In this document: in pieces, positions 1 through 11,431 of the stretch
Layout of the letters: every line of letters starts with the position of its first letter
Numbering within the stretch: the stretch's first letter is position 1
NCBI GenBank assembly: GCA_958295665.1
Contig: OY282558.1
Span: forward strand, 20,521,409-20,585,408
Source: Tipula vernalis
Taxonomy: Eukaryota; Arthropoda; Insecta; Diptera; Tipulidae
Length of the DNA: 64,000 nucleotides
Direction of reading: 5' to 3'
The notes under the pieces: generated by a model
Told to the model about the DNA's origin: nothing
The model's database searches: none
The model's input: the letters and a program-made list of their open reading frames with translations, nothing else
Translations under genes and position numbers: made by a program

Positions 1-449
1 ATACCGGAATATTGTATTGGGGAATTATTTGAAACAACCTGAACGTTTTGTTTACACGAGATAAAATCTGGAAATATTAATTTTAATGTAGTTAAACCGA
101 TCGTCTCAAAAGTATCGTTCGAAATTCCTGATACTGTGCATTTAGATTCGGGAAAATACAATGAATTTGTATCCAAAATTCCTATTTTAACTATGCTTAG
201 ATCTGCACCAGAATCTATTAGGAAATACAAAATTTTATTTGTATTATGTTGCAAAGTTAGTTTTAAAAACATCATAGGATAAGAATCAGTGTCAGAATTT
301 TGAAAAGTTGAAATATTATATTGTTTTTGATAAATCGGTGTATCGGTATTTACTAATTGAAACTTAGAATTTTTAAAAATAAGGTTATCATAGTTTGAAG
401 TAGTTGGTTTTGAATAGACAGTGGTGTCATGTTTATTTGAATACTCTAT
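1..449 (-). CDS. pol: Ty3/gypsy pol, N-terminal part with aspartic protease (edge-truncated)
   Basis: Reading the minus strand, an open frame starts just after a TAG at 452-450 and stays open to the left edge of the window, about 149 codons. It contains FLIDSGADLSIV, the catalytic DSG/A motif of a retropepsin, at about 180-215. The protease would cut the Gag-Pol polyprotein inside the virus-like particle. The frame is -1 relative to gag and only about 4 nt lie between its opening and the gag stop, so a frameshift or readthrough would be needed; no clear slippery heptamer was identified. Reverse transcriptase and integrase must lie beyond the edge. Family assignment rests on the gag-PR order and is fairly safe; the exact clade is not determined. 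Confidence 0.8.
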   Translation of the reverse strand, partial: MEYSNKHDTTVYSKPTTSNYDNLIFKNSKFQLVNTDTPIYQKQYNISTFQNSDTDSYPMMFLKLTLQHNTNKILYFLIDSGADLSIVKIGILDTNSLYFPESKCTVSGISNDTFETIGLTTLKLIFPDFISCKQNVQVVSNNSPIQYSG

Positions 450-1402
450 CTATGGTTTCGGATCCGTCGAGGAGTACCCAACTGTTCGGATCCCTGCAAG
501 TTTCCCGTATCAGGAGGAGAACTAGTAGCTACGCTTTGTTCATTTATTCGTTTCTTTTCATTGAATTGTCTTTTGATACAATTTTGAATGTGATGTCCTT
601 GATTATGACAATATGCACAAGTGGAAATATTTTTATTATTGCGGTTGTGATTGTGATATGTAGAATCATTTACGTTTGAAGATACAAATGATTTATTCTG
701 TTTTGAGTTATCAGAGGATTGCAATTTGAAACACGTTGATGCTTTGTGACCTATTTTGTTACATAGTTGGCATTTTGAAGCATTTCCAAAATTAGAGAAA
801 AATGGTTTGGGTTGTTGCGAATATGGTTTTGAACCAGATAAATAATTTGAAATTGAATATTTTTGCCAAGCCTCCTCTTCTAAGGCTTTAGTTATCGCTT
901 CTTTCAAAGTTGGAAATCTACAAGCTTTTACTAACAACTTAATCGGATCATGTAACCCTTCTTGAAATGATCTAAGGGCCATTTTACCATTTATTTTCTT
1001 AATATCCTTGACCGACTCAATACCTGGTTCTAATAAGCATGCCTCGTTCAACTGGAAAAGTAAAGCCTCGACGCGATTTGAGAAAGTTTTCACTTCTTCG
1101 AATCGTTGCTGCTTCACAGAATTTAATTCGACCTGAATTGATTCGAGGGAACGCTTTGAACTAAATTGAGCATTAAGTGCTGCTTTAAGATCTTTCCATT
1201 TTTCAAAATGTTCAAATTTTAAAATTTCATACGGTTTTCCCACAAGCTTAACTTTAAGTAAATTCAAAAAAATTTTTATTTCGGTATTTTTTAATGATTC
1301 TTGTATCATGTCACTACAAGCTAAAAATCTATGTAGATTTTCGGATGATCCGTCGAATTCTGGAATTATTTTTAATGCCAAGTTAACATCTAGATCAGCC
1401 AT
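446..1402 (-). CDS. gag: Ty3/gypsy Gag, 318 aa, two zinc knuckles
   Basis: Intact 318-residue frame from ATG at 1402. The N-terminal two thirds is an alpha-helical capsid-like region (FDGSSENLHRFLACSD near residues 16-31), typical of insect gypsy Gag, which packages element RNA in the cytoplasm. Two CCHC zinc knuckles of the CX2CX4HX4C type follow: CQLCNKIGHKASTC and CAYCHNQGHHIQNC, near residues 212 and 262. The protease-bearing pol frame follows in the -1 frame. The frame has no premature stop, so this copy may be recent. It is the only undamaged retrotransposon gag in the window. Confidence 0.85.
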   Translation of the reverse strand: MADLDVNLALKIIPEFDGSSENLHRFLACSDMIQESLKNTEIKIFLNLLKVKLVGKPYEILKFEHFEKWKDLKAALNAQFSSKRSLESIQVELNSVKQQRFEEVKTFSNRVEALLFQLNEACLLEPGIESVKDIKKINGKMALRSFQEGLHDPIKLLVKACRFPTLKEAITKALEEEAWQKYSISNYLSGSKPYSQQPKPFFSNFGNASKCQLCNKIGHKASTCFKLQSSDNSKQNKSFVSSNVNDSTYHNHNRNNKNISTCAYCHNQGHHIQNCIKRQFNEKKRINEQSVATSSPPDTGNLQGSEQLGTPRRIRNHR

Positions 1403-2463
1403 TTTAGAATTGGTTTAAGTAATGTATTAGAAAAACCAAGACTATGGTAAGAATTTAATTGAAATCAAAACAGATTATTCGAATTAAAATCACCAGATTT
1501 ACAATATCGTCACATTAACTTTCGTCACACTCTTTAAATAAACCGCATAACAACGAAGATTAGGTAATAATGCACTAAATTGTTTATTATATTTTGATAC
1601 TTTGCACGATAATAAAATTAAAAAATAAAATGGAAATAAAACTATTGAAAATTCGCATACCTTAAACTTAAAAATTGTATAGTTGTACTTGTTACTGCTT
1701 CCAATTTATTGGTTTAATGTTGTATAAGATGATTAATTATACTGCCGTAATTCTGTAATTGTTGATGATGATGATACCGATTATATTCCAATGTCACATT
1801 ATTTTTGTTTTTATTATTATTTTTTTGTTTGTTATAGCTGAATAATTTTGAGGTGCCAACTGTTGATTACAGATGATAATGTTGAATAATTTGGTTAAAG
1901 TTGTAAGCAATTCATTGTGCTTCCATAATCGCAGTAAATTACTGTAGATAGATAGCTCTTGGATTTGTTTAAATTTTTGAATTTTTTTTTTTTTTTTTTT
2001 GATATGTGATAAGGAAACTGGATTAGGAATCAAAATTAATTTTATGATTTATTTTATTATTATCACTGTTTGTTATATTATTTATCGTTATTGTTTATGT
2101 GCGTACACGATGAATGCAGAATTGCAATTATATTTTGAAATTTATGAATTACACTGTAGATGAAAATGACTTAACAAAGATTTTTATAGGTACTGTTAGT
2201 TTTTATATATTTCTTTTTTTCTACACCAATTACCGTATTTTTCTTCAAGAAATCTATTTGCTTTGTATTTTTCAATGCAATGTTTTAGTATTTTATATAA
2301 ATGGAATGTTTTCACTGATTTTGTTAGTTTACTTTGCTAGTTTTACTTTGTTAGTTTTTCAAAAGTTTCTGTCCACTTTTATTTGGAAAATCCACACAAT
2401 TCACAATGATTTACAAAATTGATTTAAGAAAAAAAAATCGTCGGAACCGAAACCGCTGTCACC
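1403..2463 (-). other. 5' untranslated leader of the left Ty3/gypsy element
   Basis: About 1 kb between the putative LTR and gag. It is AT-rich, with a homopolymer T run near 1980-2000, and holds no convincing coding region. The bases next to the putative LTR read TGGTGACAGCGG on the minus strand, which is the right place and start (TGG) for a primer-binding site, but I cannot match them to a tRNA with confidence. Confidence 0.4.
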
Positions 2464-3062
2464 AGTGTTGCGAATATGGTGGATTGAAATATGAACACAT
2501 TAATTCACTATAGTTTATTTAATTTATTGGAATATTATAATAATCATCTATTAGATTATTTATTTTAATGAATTATTACAAAAAATGGTTTTAAATTACA
2601 ATTTGGTAATGATTAAGTATTTGTATTAGATATAGGAATTCAATATAGGGTTTTAAAATGTAGGAAATATTATAAGTAAATCTAGGAATATTTGTTATTT
2701 ATTATTACCGTGTTATCACGTCCAAGAGCAATCCCAAAAAAAAAGATTATTATTTTATTCTAATTTACAACAACTCGTTATTGCTCATCAACACCAACAC
2801 ATACACACATAACATCTATAAAAGACAATTACGTAATACCCAAAAGAGGTATAGGGGATAACAAAGATGAGTGGTACATAACAACAATCACTTAAACGAC
2901 AACGCCAGTAGTATGAAATGTTGGAACAGCCATCGGTAAATTTTCCGAAGTGATGTCATTTGTTGGTATCAAATTTATTGGTGGGTAACATAGATGTCAG
3001 TGACTGAATAGTCAATCATGGTGATACAGGCACAGCATCAGTTTTGCCCAACCCGGCAACTT
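2464..3062 (-). repeat. Putative 5' LTR of the left Ty3/gypsy element
   Basis: Tentative. On the minus strand the segment starts AGTTGCC and ends GCAACACT, a short imperfect inverted terminus, and is followed by a TGG-starting primer-site candidate. The second LTR lies outside the window, so the boundaries cannot be confirmed by comparison, and no target duplication can be checked. Confidence 0.3.
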
Positions 3063-5412
3063 TTTTCATTGAATCGGTTTTTCGGTTTGATTTGAAATCG
3101 TATTTAAGTGATCCTTGGTATCTCATTCAATCGGTGTGAATGTAGAACTGAATGGTATCTTATTGAACATAATCGGCGTCGTATTTTTGATTAAGTGTCG
3201 TGTTTTTTATTATAAGCTTATTCTGGCGTCCACATTCATTGCCTTAAACTTCGTAAATATAAACAATTGGTGTGAACTGGCCTCAAACACGGTGCAGGTT
3301 GATGGTGATGCTACATGAAACTTTCTGGTAGAACTAGTTGATTTGTTTTGACTTTTGCCCCTTTAACCATTGAAATTTTTGGGCGGGTGGTATAAAAGGA
3401 TTTTTATGTACCGCTGCTCGATAGTCAGCCGTAAACATTGGTATATATAAGCGCGGAAGCTTAAAGCCTGCTGCTGCTTTGTAAATATAGTGCTATTATT
3501 GACATCAGCGGTAGAAGCCACGAAATTAATTTGATAACAATAATACAGTACTGCTGCTTCAACTGTCTCCATTTCTTTTTGTCTTCGATCTCAACCAATT
3601 CTTGATGTAATTTTGAAACACGTGCCGAAAGTTCTAATCAAAATTTCTCTAAATTGGTTATTAGGCCGAAACAGTTTACGAAAAAGTAATACCCGAAATA
3701 CAATATACAAATATCCAATTATAATTTACATTACATTTCTCAAAATATTTTTGATAAATTCACCTTGGACTTATTCCCGAGAGAGATTACACCATTACAA
3801 ATTAATTGGTAATATTGCTTTGCTTACCTTGCGAATTTTTTTTTTCCTTCTAATTCTGCAACCTGTGTTCTATGGACTCAGTTTTAATACTTAGTGAACA
3901 TTTCCGAGAGTGAACATTTAAGTGGTTTGAGAACCAACCTTCCTAGACCCAAGTTGTTTCTGATCAACCAAACTTTAATGGAATCCATCACAAACCGCGC
4001 AGTGCTCATAGGTACAGTAAAGACACAATAAAATATTCCCCTCCCCCCCCCCCCTCATCATAATTGAAAGAAATTCAACTTGAGATTGATTTAAATCACA
4101 ATTATTGTCGTATCCCCACTGTTCGCACAAAAAACTAATTAAAACAAATTAATGTAAGTAACGATTTTTTATTATTATTCCAGCATTTTTAATAAGATTG
4201 AATTAAAAAGTTCTCCCAAAGCGTACCCACACAAATAAAATTAAAAAAACGATGAAAAACGAGAAGAAGAAGGCAACTTTATGCTTTAAGTTTTTAATTG
4301 TTTTTGTTGCAAATTACGATGAAATCTGTAATAATATTTAAATTTTTATCGGTTTGTTTTTCGTGTTATCTTTTTTGTTACGGAAAAGGAATTAAATTAC
4401 AAGTTATAAAAAAAAATCAACTTTTTAACAATTGGTCGTTTAACACTTAGCGTAAACAAAATTGAATTGAAGCGAAATCGGTTCTGTATTTTACACGAAA
4501 CAATATTTTTTTATTATGAAATAATGTTCATATGTTGCTCGTAATGGTAAAAATGTAATGAACAGTTACACACCCGTAGATCAAAGAATAATATCTGTCT
4601 CCAAGTAACGATGTTTTTCTCATCAATTTGTTTGCTTCACAAATTTTATTGTAAATTGACAAACAAATTAATTTGTCATTTTACAACAAGAAAAGTTTAC
4701 AATTATTTCCGCTTTGTTAAGTTGAAAAATAAGCTAACTTTCAAAAAAACTTGCTTATATACCGGATGGTAAAATCGTTATGTATTCAAGTTACACAAAA
4801 TGATGCTATACATTAATAGTTGAAAGGAGCAAAAAAGTTTTCAACAATATATGTTATACCTTAGAACTCTGTACAAATAATCTTTGTGTTTATTGACGCA
4901 ACCAATAAACATTCCAAATAACTACGAAACGATTTTTTGCGGATGTGATTGAATTTTATAATAAAATCTTTAAAGCTTTGTTTACTTAGCTTTTTACATT
5001 CTAAATATAAAAAAAACATGAAGTGAAATTAGACGGATGGATTTAATTTGGAGCTTTAATTTGGATTATCAATTAAATTAAAGGAAAACCAAAAATGTTT
5101 GTTGTGTTTGGGCATAAAGCAAAAATCGTACAGATTTATTATTATTTAGGATTTTAGATTTATTAATTACGATAATAAAAGAAAAAGTTTTGGAGATATT
5201 TTAGGTCGGATAGTGTTAAACCAAATAATTAAGTAAATTACTTTGGATTTTGATGAATATGTAAGATAGGTTGGTACATACAATAACAAGATTTTTTTAA
5301 AACAAATTTTGCGGAATAAAGCAACTTTTGGGTCTGAAATCTTATGATAACCCAAAATAGAACAAAAACACAGCTTTCCTTATCATAAATTTATTCATTG
5401 TACCAAACGGAC
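3063..5412. other. Non-coding stretch, nothing recognised apart from a TATA-like promoter
   Basis: AT-rich sequence between two retrotransposons. Short open frames are not convincing genes. It contains a poly-C run near 4041-4054 and a TATA-type promoter candidate near 3391. No inverted-repeat element or protein remnant was recognised. Confidence 0.5.
3391..3428 (+). promoter_or_regulatory. TATA-type core promoter candidate
   Basis: TATAAAAGG at 3391-3399 is followed 35-36 nt later by an initiator-like TCAGCC at 3425-3430; a second TATATAAG follows near 3443. Spacing is slightly long for insect promoters (about 30 nt). No recognisable coding region follows, so it may belong to a lost gene or element, or be chance. 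Confidence 0.25.
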
Positions 5413-5417
5413 CAAGA

Positions 5418-5548
5418 TGTAGAAACATCATTGTTGAAGACGTAAAGCAAAGTGCTTTTTCTTTATTATTTCAGTTTACACTTCTCTAGTACTATGTTTA
5501 CAATGTTACTATACAGCACAATTATTATTCAGCGCTTTCAGCGTGACA
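5418..5548 (-). repeat. 3' LTR of Ty3/gypsy element 1 (131 bp)
   Basis: Starts TGTAGAAACATC and ends GCGTGACA as written on the plus strand; matches 9621-9748. It has an extra TAT relative to the other copy. LTRs this short are at the low end for Ty3/gypsy elements. Confidence 0.93.
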
Positions 5549-5652
5549 TCGCCCTTATTAATTTAAACAAATACACCCTATGCCATTTTTTTTTTTTTAA
5601 ATTTCAATTAACCCGTTAGTTCAATTAATGGTTGTTTTTAAAAACTACTTTA

Positions 5653-6978
5653 TTAATCTAATCGTTGTGGTGGTTTTATAATTCTTCCATACCTTGTCGT
5701 AACTGTATGCCGGGTGGCCTCCCCGTTAGTTGATGTTGGAAAGTTATTCAACTGAGATTGCATCCTCGGCTGGATACTATTATTGCTTGTTATTCGAAAT
5801 GTGCCCTCGTGATCTGGTATGCTTGAAGTGTTTGGACTGCTATCTACGGCTAACTTGCGTTCCTGTTTAATTTCTGCTTTCGTTTTATGAATGTGAATAG
5901 TGTTGCGACGATATGATTTTCCGTTGTTGGCACGAATATTATATGAACGCGGATAATCCGTAGAGCTTTCAACTGTTGCTCCGATCCATTTACGGTGACC
6001 AACCTGTACACGAACTTTTTCTCCAGGTTTAAATTCTTTAGAAACGTTTGTTTTCTGGTCAGCATAAACTTTTTGATTTTTTCGAATTCGTGTCAACTCT
6101 TCTTTAACGTCATACTCGACAATTTTCGGTGTTAATTTTGTTACGGAAACCGGTAACATCGATCTGGTATTTCTACTCAACAAACGTTGATTAGGCGAAC
6201 CTAATTCGTTGTTTCTCGGTGCGTTGCGATAATTTAACAACCCCAAATGTATGTCTGAGCTATCCTTAGCACAATTTTTCAACATATTTTTCGCTATCTG
6301 TACGTATCGCTCACTTAATCCGTTTGATCTTGGATAATAAGGCGATGATGTGCGATGGTTTATCGACCAGTCTCTCACAAAATCTCTGAATTCTTTGCTG
6401 GCAAATTGGGGTCCATTATCACTTTCGATAGTGACTGGTATACCGTGCACAGAGAACCATTACTTTAGCTTCTTGATGACCTCACCAGTTGTGCTATGCT
6501 TCAATTTTTCAAAGTCGAAGAATCCTGCGCGTACTTGATCCTTTGGAATTATTACTTCTGTTCCTTTGAACAAAACTCCGCCATAGTACGAGATTCTCTC
6601 CCGAAAATTCCAATAATGCTTTACATTAGCAGGTACTTCTTTTTGGTTGTTTGGCCATTCGTTCAGTACCACTGAAATTAAGCTTTGAAGTTCTACACCT
6701 TCTTCCGTCGAAGAAATCATGTTTTTAAACGCTTTATTTGTCATGTTCAATACTATATGGACCTGTAACTCCTCTTCATCTGGATCTATGCTGTTCTTGC
6801 AATCCCGACTTAAAGTGTCTGCGATATAAAGACTCGTCCCTTTTTTATAATTTATGTTTGATGAATAAGGCATGATGTCAAACAAGATTCGTTGCAATCT
6901 TTATGGTGCCGTATCAATTGGCTTTCGGAAGATTATTTCCAAAGGTTTATGGTCAGACTCTATAGTCAGCCTCTTACC

Positions 6979-7067
<89 letters not shown>

Positions 7068-8823
7068 TGGAATTTCTGGCAGGCATATCGTATAGCAGCC
7101 GCCTTCTTTTCTATCTGTGGATAGTTTAGCTGAGCAGGAGTCAACGCCTTTGATGCGTATGCGACTGGCTGCTCATTGTGCAGAAGTACGGCCTCAAAGC
7201 TTTTGCTGCTTGAATCTACTTGCAATGTGACCTCCGCTTTAGCGTCAAAAAACTTCAAAACAGGCGTTGTTGAAAATTTTTGCTTTAGCACTCGAAATGC
7301 CGCCTCCTGTTCCTCCGTCCACAAAAATTCTACATTCTTGTGCAATAGCGCTCGCAATGGCTGTATATACCGGACAGATTTTCAACGAATTTTCCCAAAT
7401 ATGTGGCCATTCCTAATATCCTTTGCAGTTCCTTTTTATTAGTAGGTTCATTCAGATTATTGGTTGCCTGAATTTTGTCCGGATCCGCAGATAGACCGTT
7501 TTCATTTAAACGATGTCCGAGGAATTTGATCTCAGTAGCCTCCAAAATTCATTTTTCTTTATTTAATTTTAGCCCCACATGATTCAACTTCCTCACAACG
7601 CGGTTTGTAATGTCCCTTAGCTTTCCCTTTGTCTCGGTGTAAATTAGTATATCGTCCATTGAAACTTCAGTGTTTTCAAACTCTTCCAGAATTTGACCCA
7701 TTCGGTCTTGGAACACTTCCGATGCTGAAACCAAACCGAACGGTAGCCTTTTGAACGAGTATCGCCCCCAAGTTGTTGCCATAGTTAAATATTTTTCTGT
7801 TCTCTCTGAGACATGGATTTGCCAAAACCCATTTTTGCAGTCTAATAGAGTGAAATACTTAGCTTTTTGAATTCGAGTGGCAATTTCCTCGATTGTACAC
7901 AACGGGTGATATCTTCTAAGGATATTTTTGTTTATATGCGTCAAGTCAACGCAGACACGCAGTTTACCATTTTGCCTAACTACCACCATTGGAGATACTG
8001 CTGGTGTAGCTCCTTGAGTCTTGATTAAAACTCCAGGTTTAACTGCTTCCTCGATGTATTTCTTCGTTTCCTTCCGAAGTGTAATGGCCAATGTTCGCGC
8101 CGGAAAAATTTGAAATTTTGGATCGTCAATAAGATCTATGCCATACTCATAATCCTTTAAACATCCCAGACCCTCAAAAATGACTCCTTCAATCTCCGAA
8201 ACTCTAACGATCAATTTCAATTTCTCGCATTCAGTTTTTCCTAATATTGGTCTGACATTTGCATCTACCACTATAAACTTCAGTTTACGGTTTTTATTTC
8301 GCACTAGACAATCAATTAAACTTTCCCCCACTACCTCGATTGGATGGTCTCCGAACGTTAGAATCCTTTTTGTATGTGACTCATCGATTTTTACTCCAAT
8401 TTTATCAACATTAGATCTGGGAAGCATGTTACACTGCGCTCCAGTGTCTAGCTTGAAATTAATGCTAATTGCATCATTTAGCTTGACAGCTTCGTAATAA
8501 CTATTTTCGTTGTCTTCATTCGTACTGGAATTTACGCAAAAGTTTGATAATTCATTCTCTACCTCAGAATCGCTTGCGTCATCTCGAATAGATTTGTTTT
8601 CATCTCCAATGAGGTTAACTTTTTTCGAATAGCAAAACTTTGCGAAGTGGCCTTTATGTTTACATTTGTCACATGTTTTTTGATAAGCTGGACAAGATTT
8701 TATGCCGTGAATTGTGCCACAATGTTTACAGTTCCACACTCGGCTTTTATTCACCTTCTCGCTCACTGCACTGTTTTTTGATGTATTTTGGGGTTTTGTG
8801 TTATTTTTATATTTCCTACACAA
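5653..8823 (-). pseudogene. pol: Ty3/gypsy element 1 pol remnant (knuckles-PR-RT-RNase H-integrase)
   Basis: The longest open part (8823-7549, 424 codons) has two zinc knuckles (CKHCGTIHGIKSC, CDKCKHKGHFAKFC), a protease site LDTGAQCN and reverse transcriptase up to the SMDD box, where the usual aromatic before MDD is Ser. Frames then break: 7545-7330 (connection), 7357-6974 and 6897-6460 (RNase H), 6450-5653 (integrase C-terminal half). RNase H is split by a TA array. Near 6530 the coding sequence jumps from PKDQVRA straight into the integrase core, so the HHCC zinc finger and first catalytic Asp are deleted; the second Asp (ESDNGPQF) and the Glu (GLSERYVQ) remain. This copy cannot make active enzymes. 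Confidence 0.9.
6980..7064. repeat. (TA)n microsatellite inside RNase H coding sequence
   Basis: About 85 bp of uninterrupted TA dinucleotides. On the minus strand it lies between codons for ...FHS and ...[14 protein letters not shown], where this family normally has a Tyr-Ile-Tyr-Gly segment whose codons are themselves TA-rich. The expansion throws the reading frame into a stop on the far side. Confidence 0.97.
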
Positions 8824-8827
8824 TATA

Positions 8828-9420
8828 TTATCTACTGTTTTTATTTTGTGTATTATCGAATTTATTCAGTTGTTTGGTCGTTATTTCACTAACTCGACAT
8901 ATTTGTATGGCTTTAGCTAACGTCAGGTCTTCTATTTCTAAATGTTTTTCGCGCACAGCACCATTAGTACTTCCTACGACTATTTTATCACGAACCAAAT
9001 CATCGTTGAGATCTTTAAAATCACAATACTTTGCTTTTAACTGGATTTTAGTTAAAAATTCGTCGAAAGATGTTTCATATTGAACCATTTTGTTAAACTC
9101 ATAGCGTTCAAATGTTACGTTTAATTTTGGCTAGAAATATTCGTTAAATTTAGCTTGAATTTTAACTAAATTTTTGCTGTCTTCTTTTGTTAAATTGAAC
9201 GAATTAAATATATTTACTGCATCAATTCCCAGCGATGACATGAACGTAGCTACCTGAATAGATTCTGTTTTTTTATTCAGTTGCGCAGCCTCAGCAAACC
9301 ATTTATACTGCTGCATGAAATTTTTCTATACGTGATCGGCATCGGTCCATTTATATTTAAGAATTTCGGTGGTCTCAAAAAACTTGCACCGGCATTTGCG
9401 TTTTCTTCATCACCAGCCAT
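8828..9420 (-). pseudogene. gag: Ty3/gypsy element 1 gag remnant
   Basis: Likely start is the ATG at 9420 (MAGDEENANAG). A frameshift near 9320 leads to a frame encoding KWFAEAAQLNKK, a stop follows near 9131, and the next open piece (9088-8828) carries SFDEFLTKIQLKAKYCDF and related capsid-type sequence of the insect gag family. It ends just before the zinc-knuckle frame of pol. At least one frameshift and two stops make it non-functional. Confidence 0.75.
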
Positions 9421-9606
9421 CTTTATTTCGTTGTTAATAAAAGAAACGTGTTTCGCTTTTTTTCGATTATATAGAATGTTGGTTTTCGTGAGAAACTTTG
9501 TATAAAAACTTGAACATGACGATATTATCAGTTTATTTTTATATTTTGCACTATTAAAATTTAAATAATAACTCCGATGATTCCCGATTAATTTTTATTT
9601 ATTTTA

Positions 9607-9620
9607 GACTTCTGACACCA
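9607..9620 (-). promoter_or_regulatory. Primer-binding site, tRNA-Leu type
   Basis: Immediately inside the 5' LTR the minus strand reads TGGTGTCAGAAGTC. The first 13 bases are complementary to the 3' end of fly tRNA-Leu including CCA (from memory of the tRNA-Leu(CAA) sequence). This is where minus-strand DNA synthesis would start. Confidence 0.75.
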
Positions 9621-9748
9621 TGTAGAAACATCATTGTTGAAAACGTAAAACAAAGTGCTCTTTCTTTATTATTTCAGTTTACACTTCTCTAGTACGTTTA
9701 CAATGTTACTATACAGCACAATTATTATTCAGCGCTTTCAGCGTGACA
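9621..9748 (-). repeat. 5' LTR of Ty3/gypsy element 1 (128 bp)
   Basis: Direct repeat of 5418-5548. The right flank CAAGA at 9749-9753 repeats the five bases left of the other LTR, marking the target duplication. Confidence 0.93.
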
Positions 9749-9753
9749 CAAGA

Positions 9754-10355
9754 TACTCTATAGATTAGAATAAACGAGAGAAGAAAATGAAACTTATCAA
9801 CTGACCAAGCTAAGAGCGTGAAATGGAAACTGACCAAGATAAATAAAATCGACCGTAAAATCGTTATAATTGTGCAACTTGTTGTGTACATTCGACTATA
9901 GGCCGACAATCAGTAGCTTAACGGTTTTTAAATTGTAAAAAGATCAAAATTACCTCAAAAAGAAGGTTTGAAAGTTATACAATTAATCATCGGTGTATAA
10001 TTAAAATTGTATCACAAACTTTCAACGTACACCTTATCGTCAAACACTGCAGCGGATCAGAGGAAATCCTAGAAACACAAATAACTTAAGTTAAACATCT
10101 TTTTCCCTTCAGTGTATACAAGCTATTGTGCGAAACAAGAAATTCTTAATTTTAGTGTAAAAGAAAAAGTGCATCAAAAAACAAAAAACTTCACCGATAT
10201 AAAAGCTTATATGAAGAAAGTGCACATGAAAAATGACTCATACAGAAAGAGGCTCACATGGAAAGTTGTACACACGGAAAAATGCTCACGTATAAAAAAA
10301 ATCGCACAAGGAAAAAACGCACAACACAAAATATTTCAATTCGGAGTTTCATTTC
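9754..10355. other. Non-coding spacer
   Basis: AT-rich sequence between the gypsy element and the foldback. The longest frame (from 10112) is lysine-rich low-complexity and runs into the foldback arm; I do not regard it as a gene. Confidence 0.5.
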
Positions 10356-11384
10356 CGTGTGAGAAATTAGCACGAAATTTGTATCCCGAAAAGGCTTTTT
10401 TTTTCTTTCTAAAAAATGTGTATCAGCTAAAATTTAAGGAAATTTTCATTCCATCCAGAAAAAAATATTCAAAACTCTTTGAAAAATAATTGTAAAGAAT
10501 TTGATTAGGTTTAAGAGCATTATAGTCTATCTAAAGTTTATAAGCAATATAGTAAAATAAATATTTAAAATTCAAATATTTGATAATTCCTTTGGACACA
10601 AAATATACATATATATTTATAGTGAATAAACACTAAATACGCGGTCAAATTTCAATTTCTAGAAATCACGGCGATTAATAGTGAAAATGAACCGCAACGT
10701 AAATGTATTACGAAACATAATATACTTCCAATGAAACACGGCTAATTTCGAAATTTCTTGTGCCGATCTTAGAGATGTCACCATGAAATGATGTATACTA
10801 TCTGACTTCTCAACACTTATGCAATTAGAAAAAACTACCCTCATTAAGAAATCACGGGGTTAAGGGTGGAAATGAAACGCAACGTAAATGTATTACGAAA
10901 CATGAACGAAGTCGGATACCATACATCATTTCTTGGGGACATCTCTGAGATCGGCACAAGAAATTTCGAAATTAGCCGTGTTTCATTGTAAGTATTATGT
11001 TTCATAACACATTTACGTTGTGATTCATTTTTACTTTTAATTACCGTGATTTCTTAATGAGGGTAGTTTCTTCTAATTGCATAAGTAAAAGAAATTTAGT
11101 AATTGAAATTTGATCGCGTATTTAATTCACTATAAATGTACATATCTTGTGTCCAAAGGAATTATCAAATACATATTTGAATTTTAAATATTTGTTTTAC
11201 TATAATCCTCTTAAACCTTAATCTATTTCTTTACAATTATTTTTCATGATGAATACCGTTTGGTTAAGAGTTTTGAATATTTTTTTCTGGATGGAATGAA
11301 AATTTCCTTAAATTTTAGCTGAGACACACATTTTAGAAAAAAGCCTTTTCGGGATAAAAATTTCGTGCTAACTTCTCATACATG
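10356..11384. repeat. Long foldback (inverted repeat) element, about 1 kb
   Basis: The left arm (from GTGAGAAATTAGCACGAAAT near 10360) is repeated in inverted orientation on the right (near 11345-11384). Arms share, in mirror order, the segments around 10430-10470, 10575-10650, 10665-10795 and 10812-10855. The left arm also has a partial direct copy of the CGCAACGTAAATG segment (near 10696 and 10877), so the centre is a small tandem plus inverted arrangement. No coding sequence. It resembles non-autonomous foldback DNA elements; no target duplication could be fixed. Confidence 0.75.
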
Positions 11385-11431
11385 TTTAATTTCTTTTTAT
11401 ATTTTTGAACAAAAATAAACCAATAATATTA

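Larger units (their letters stand above)
5418..9748 (-). mobile_element. Complete but defective Ty3/gypsy LTR retrotransposon, tRNA-Leu primed
   Basis: About 4.3 kb. Two LTRs (5418-5548 and 9621-9748) are direct repeats differing by three substitutions and one 3-bp indel. Exact 5-bp target duplications CAAGA flank the element at 5413-5417 and 9749-9753. Orientation is minus: the primer site abuts the right LTR, then gag, zinc knuckles, protease, reverse transcriptase, RNase H and integrase follow leftward. Many frameshifts, a stop in gag, a (TA)n expansion in RNase H and a deletion across the integrase N-terminus make it non-autonomous. LTR divergence of about 2% suggests a fairly young insertion. 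Confidence 0.95.

Noticed and set aside
404..679. Plus-strand frame of 91 codons
   Set aside because: Lies antisense within gag and shows no domain.
6872..7095. Open frames of repeating Tyr-Ile over the TA array
   Set aside because: Pure translation of a dinucleotide microsatellite; same for the arrays at 22.2, 27.3 and 27.9 kb.
10112..10489. 125-codon lysine-rich frame as a gene
   Set aside because: Overlaps the foldback arm, has low complexity and no recognisable domain or splice context.
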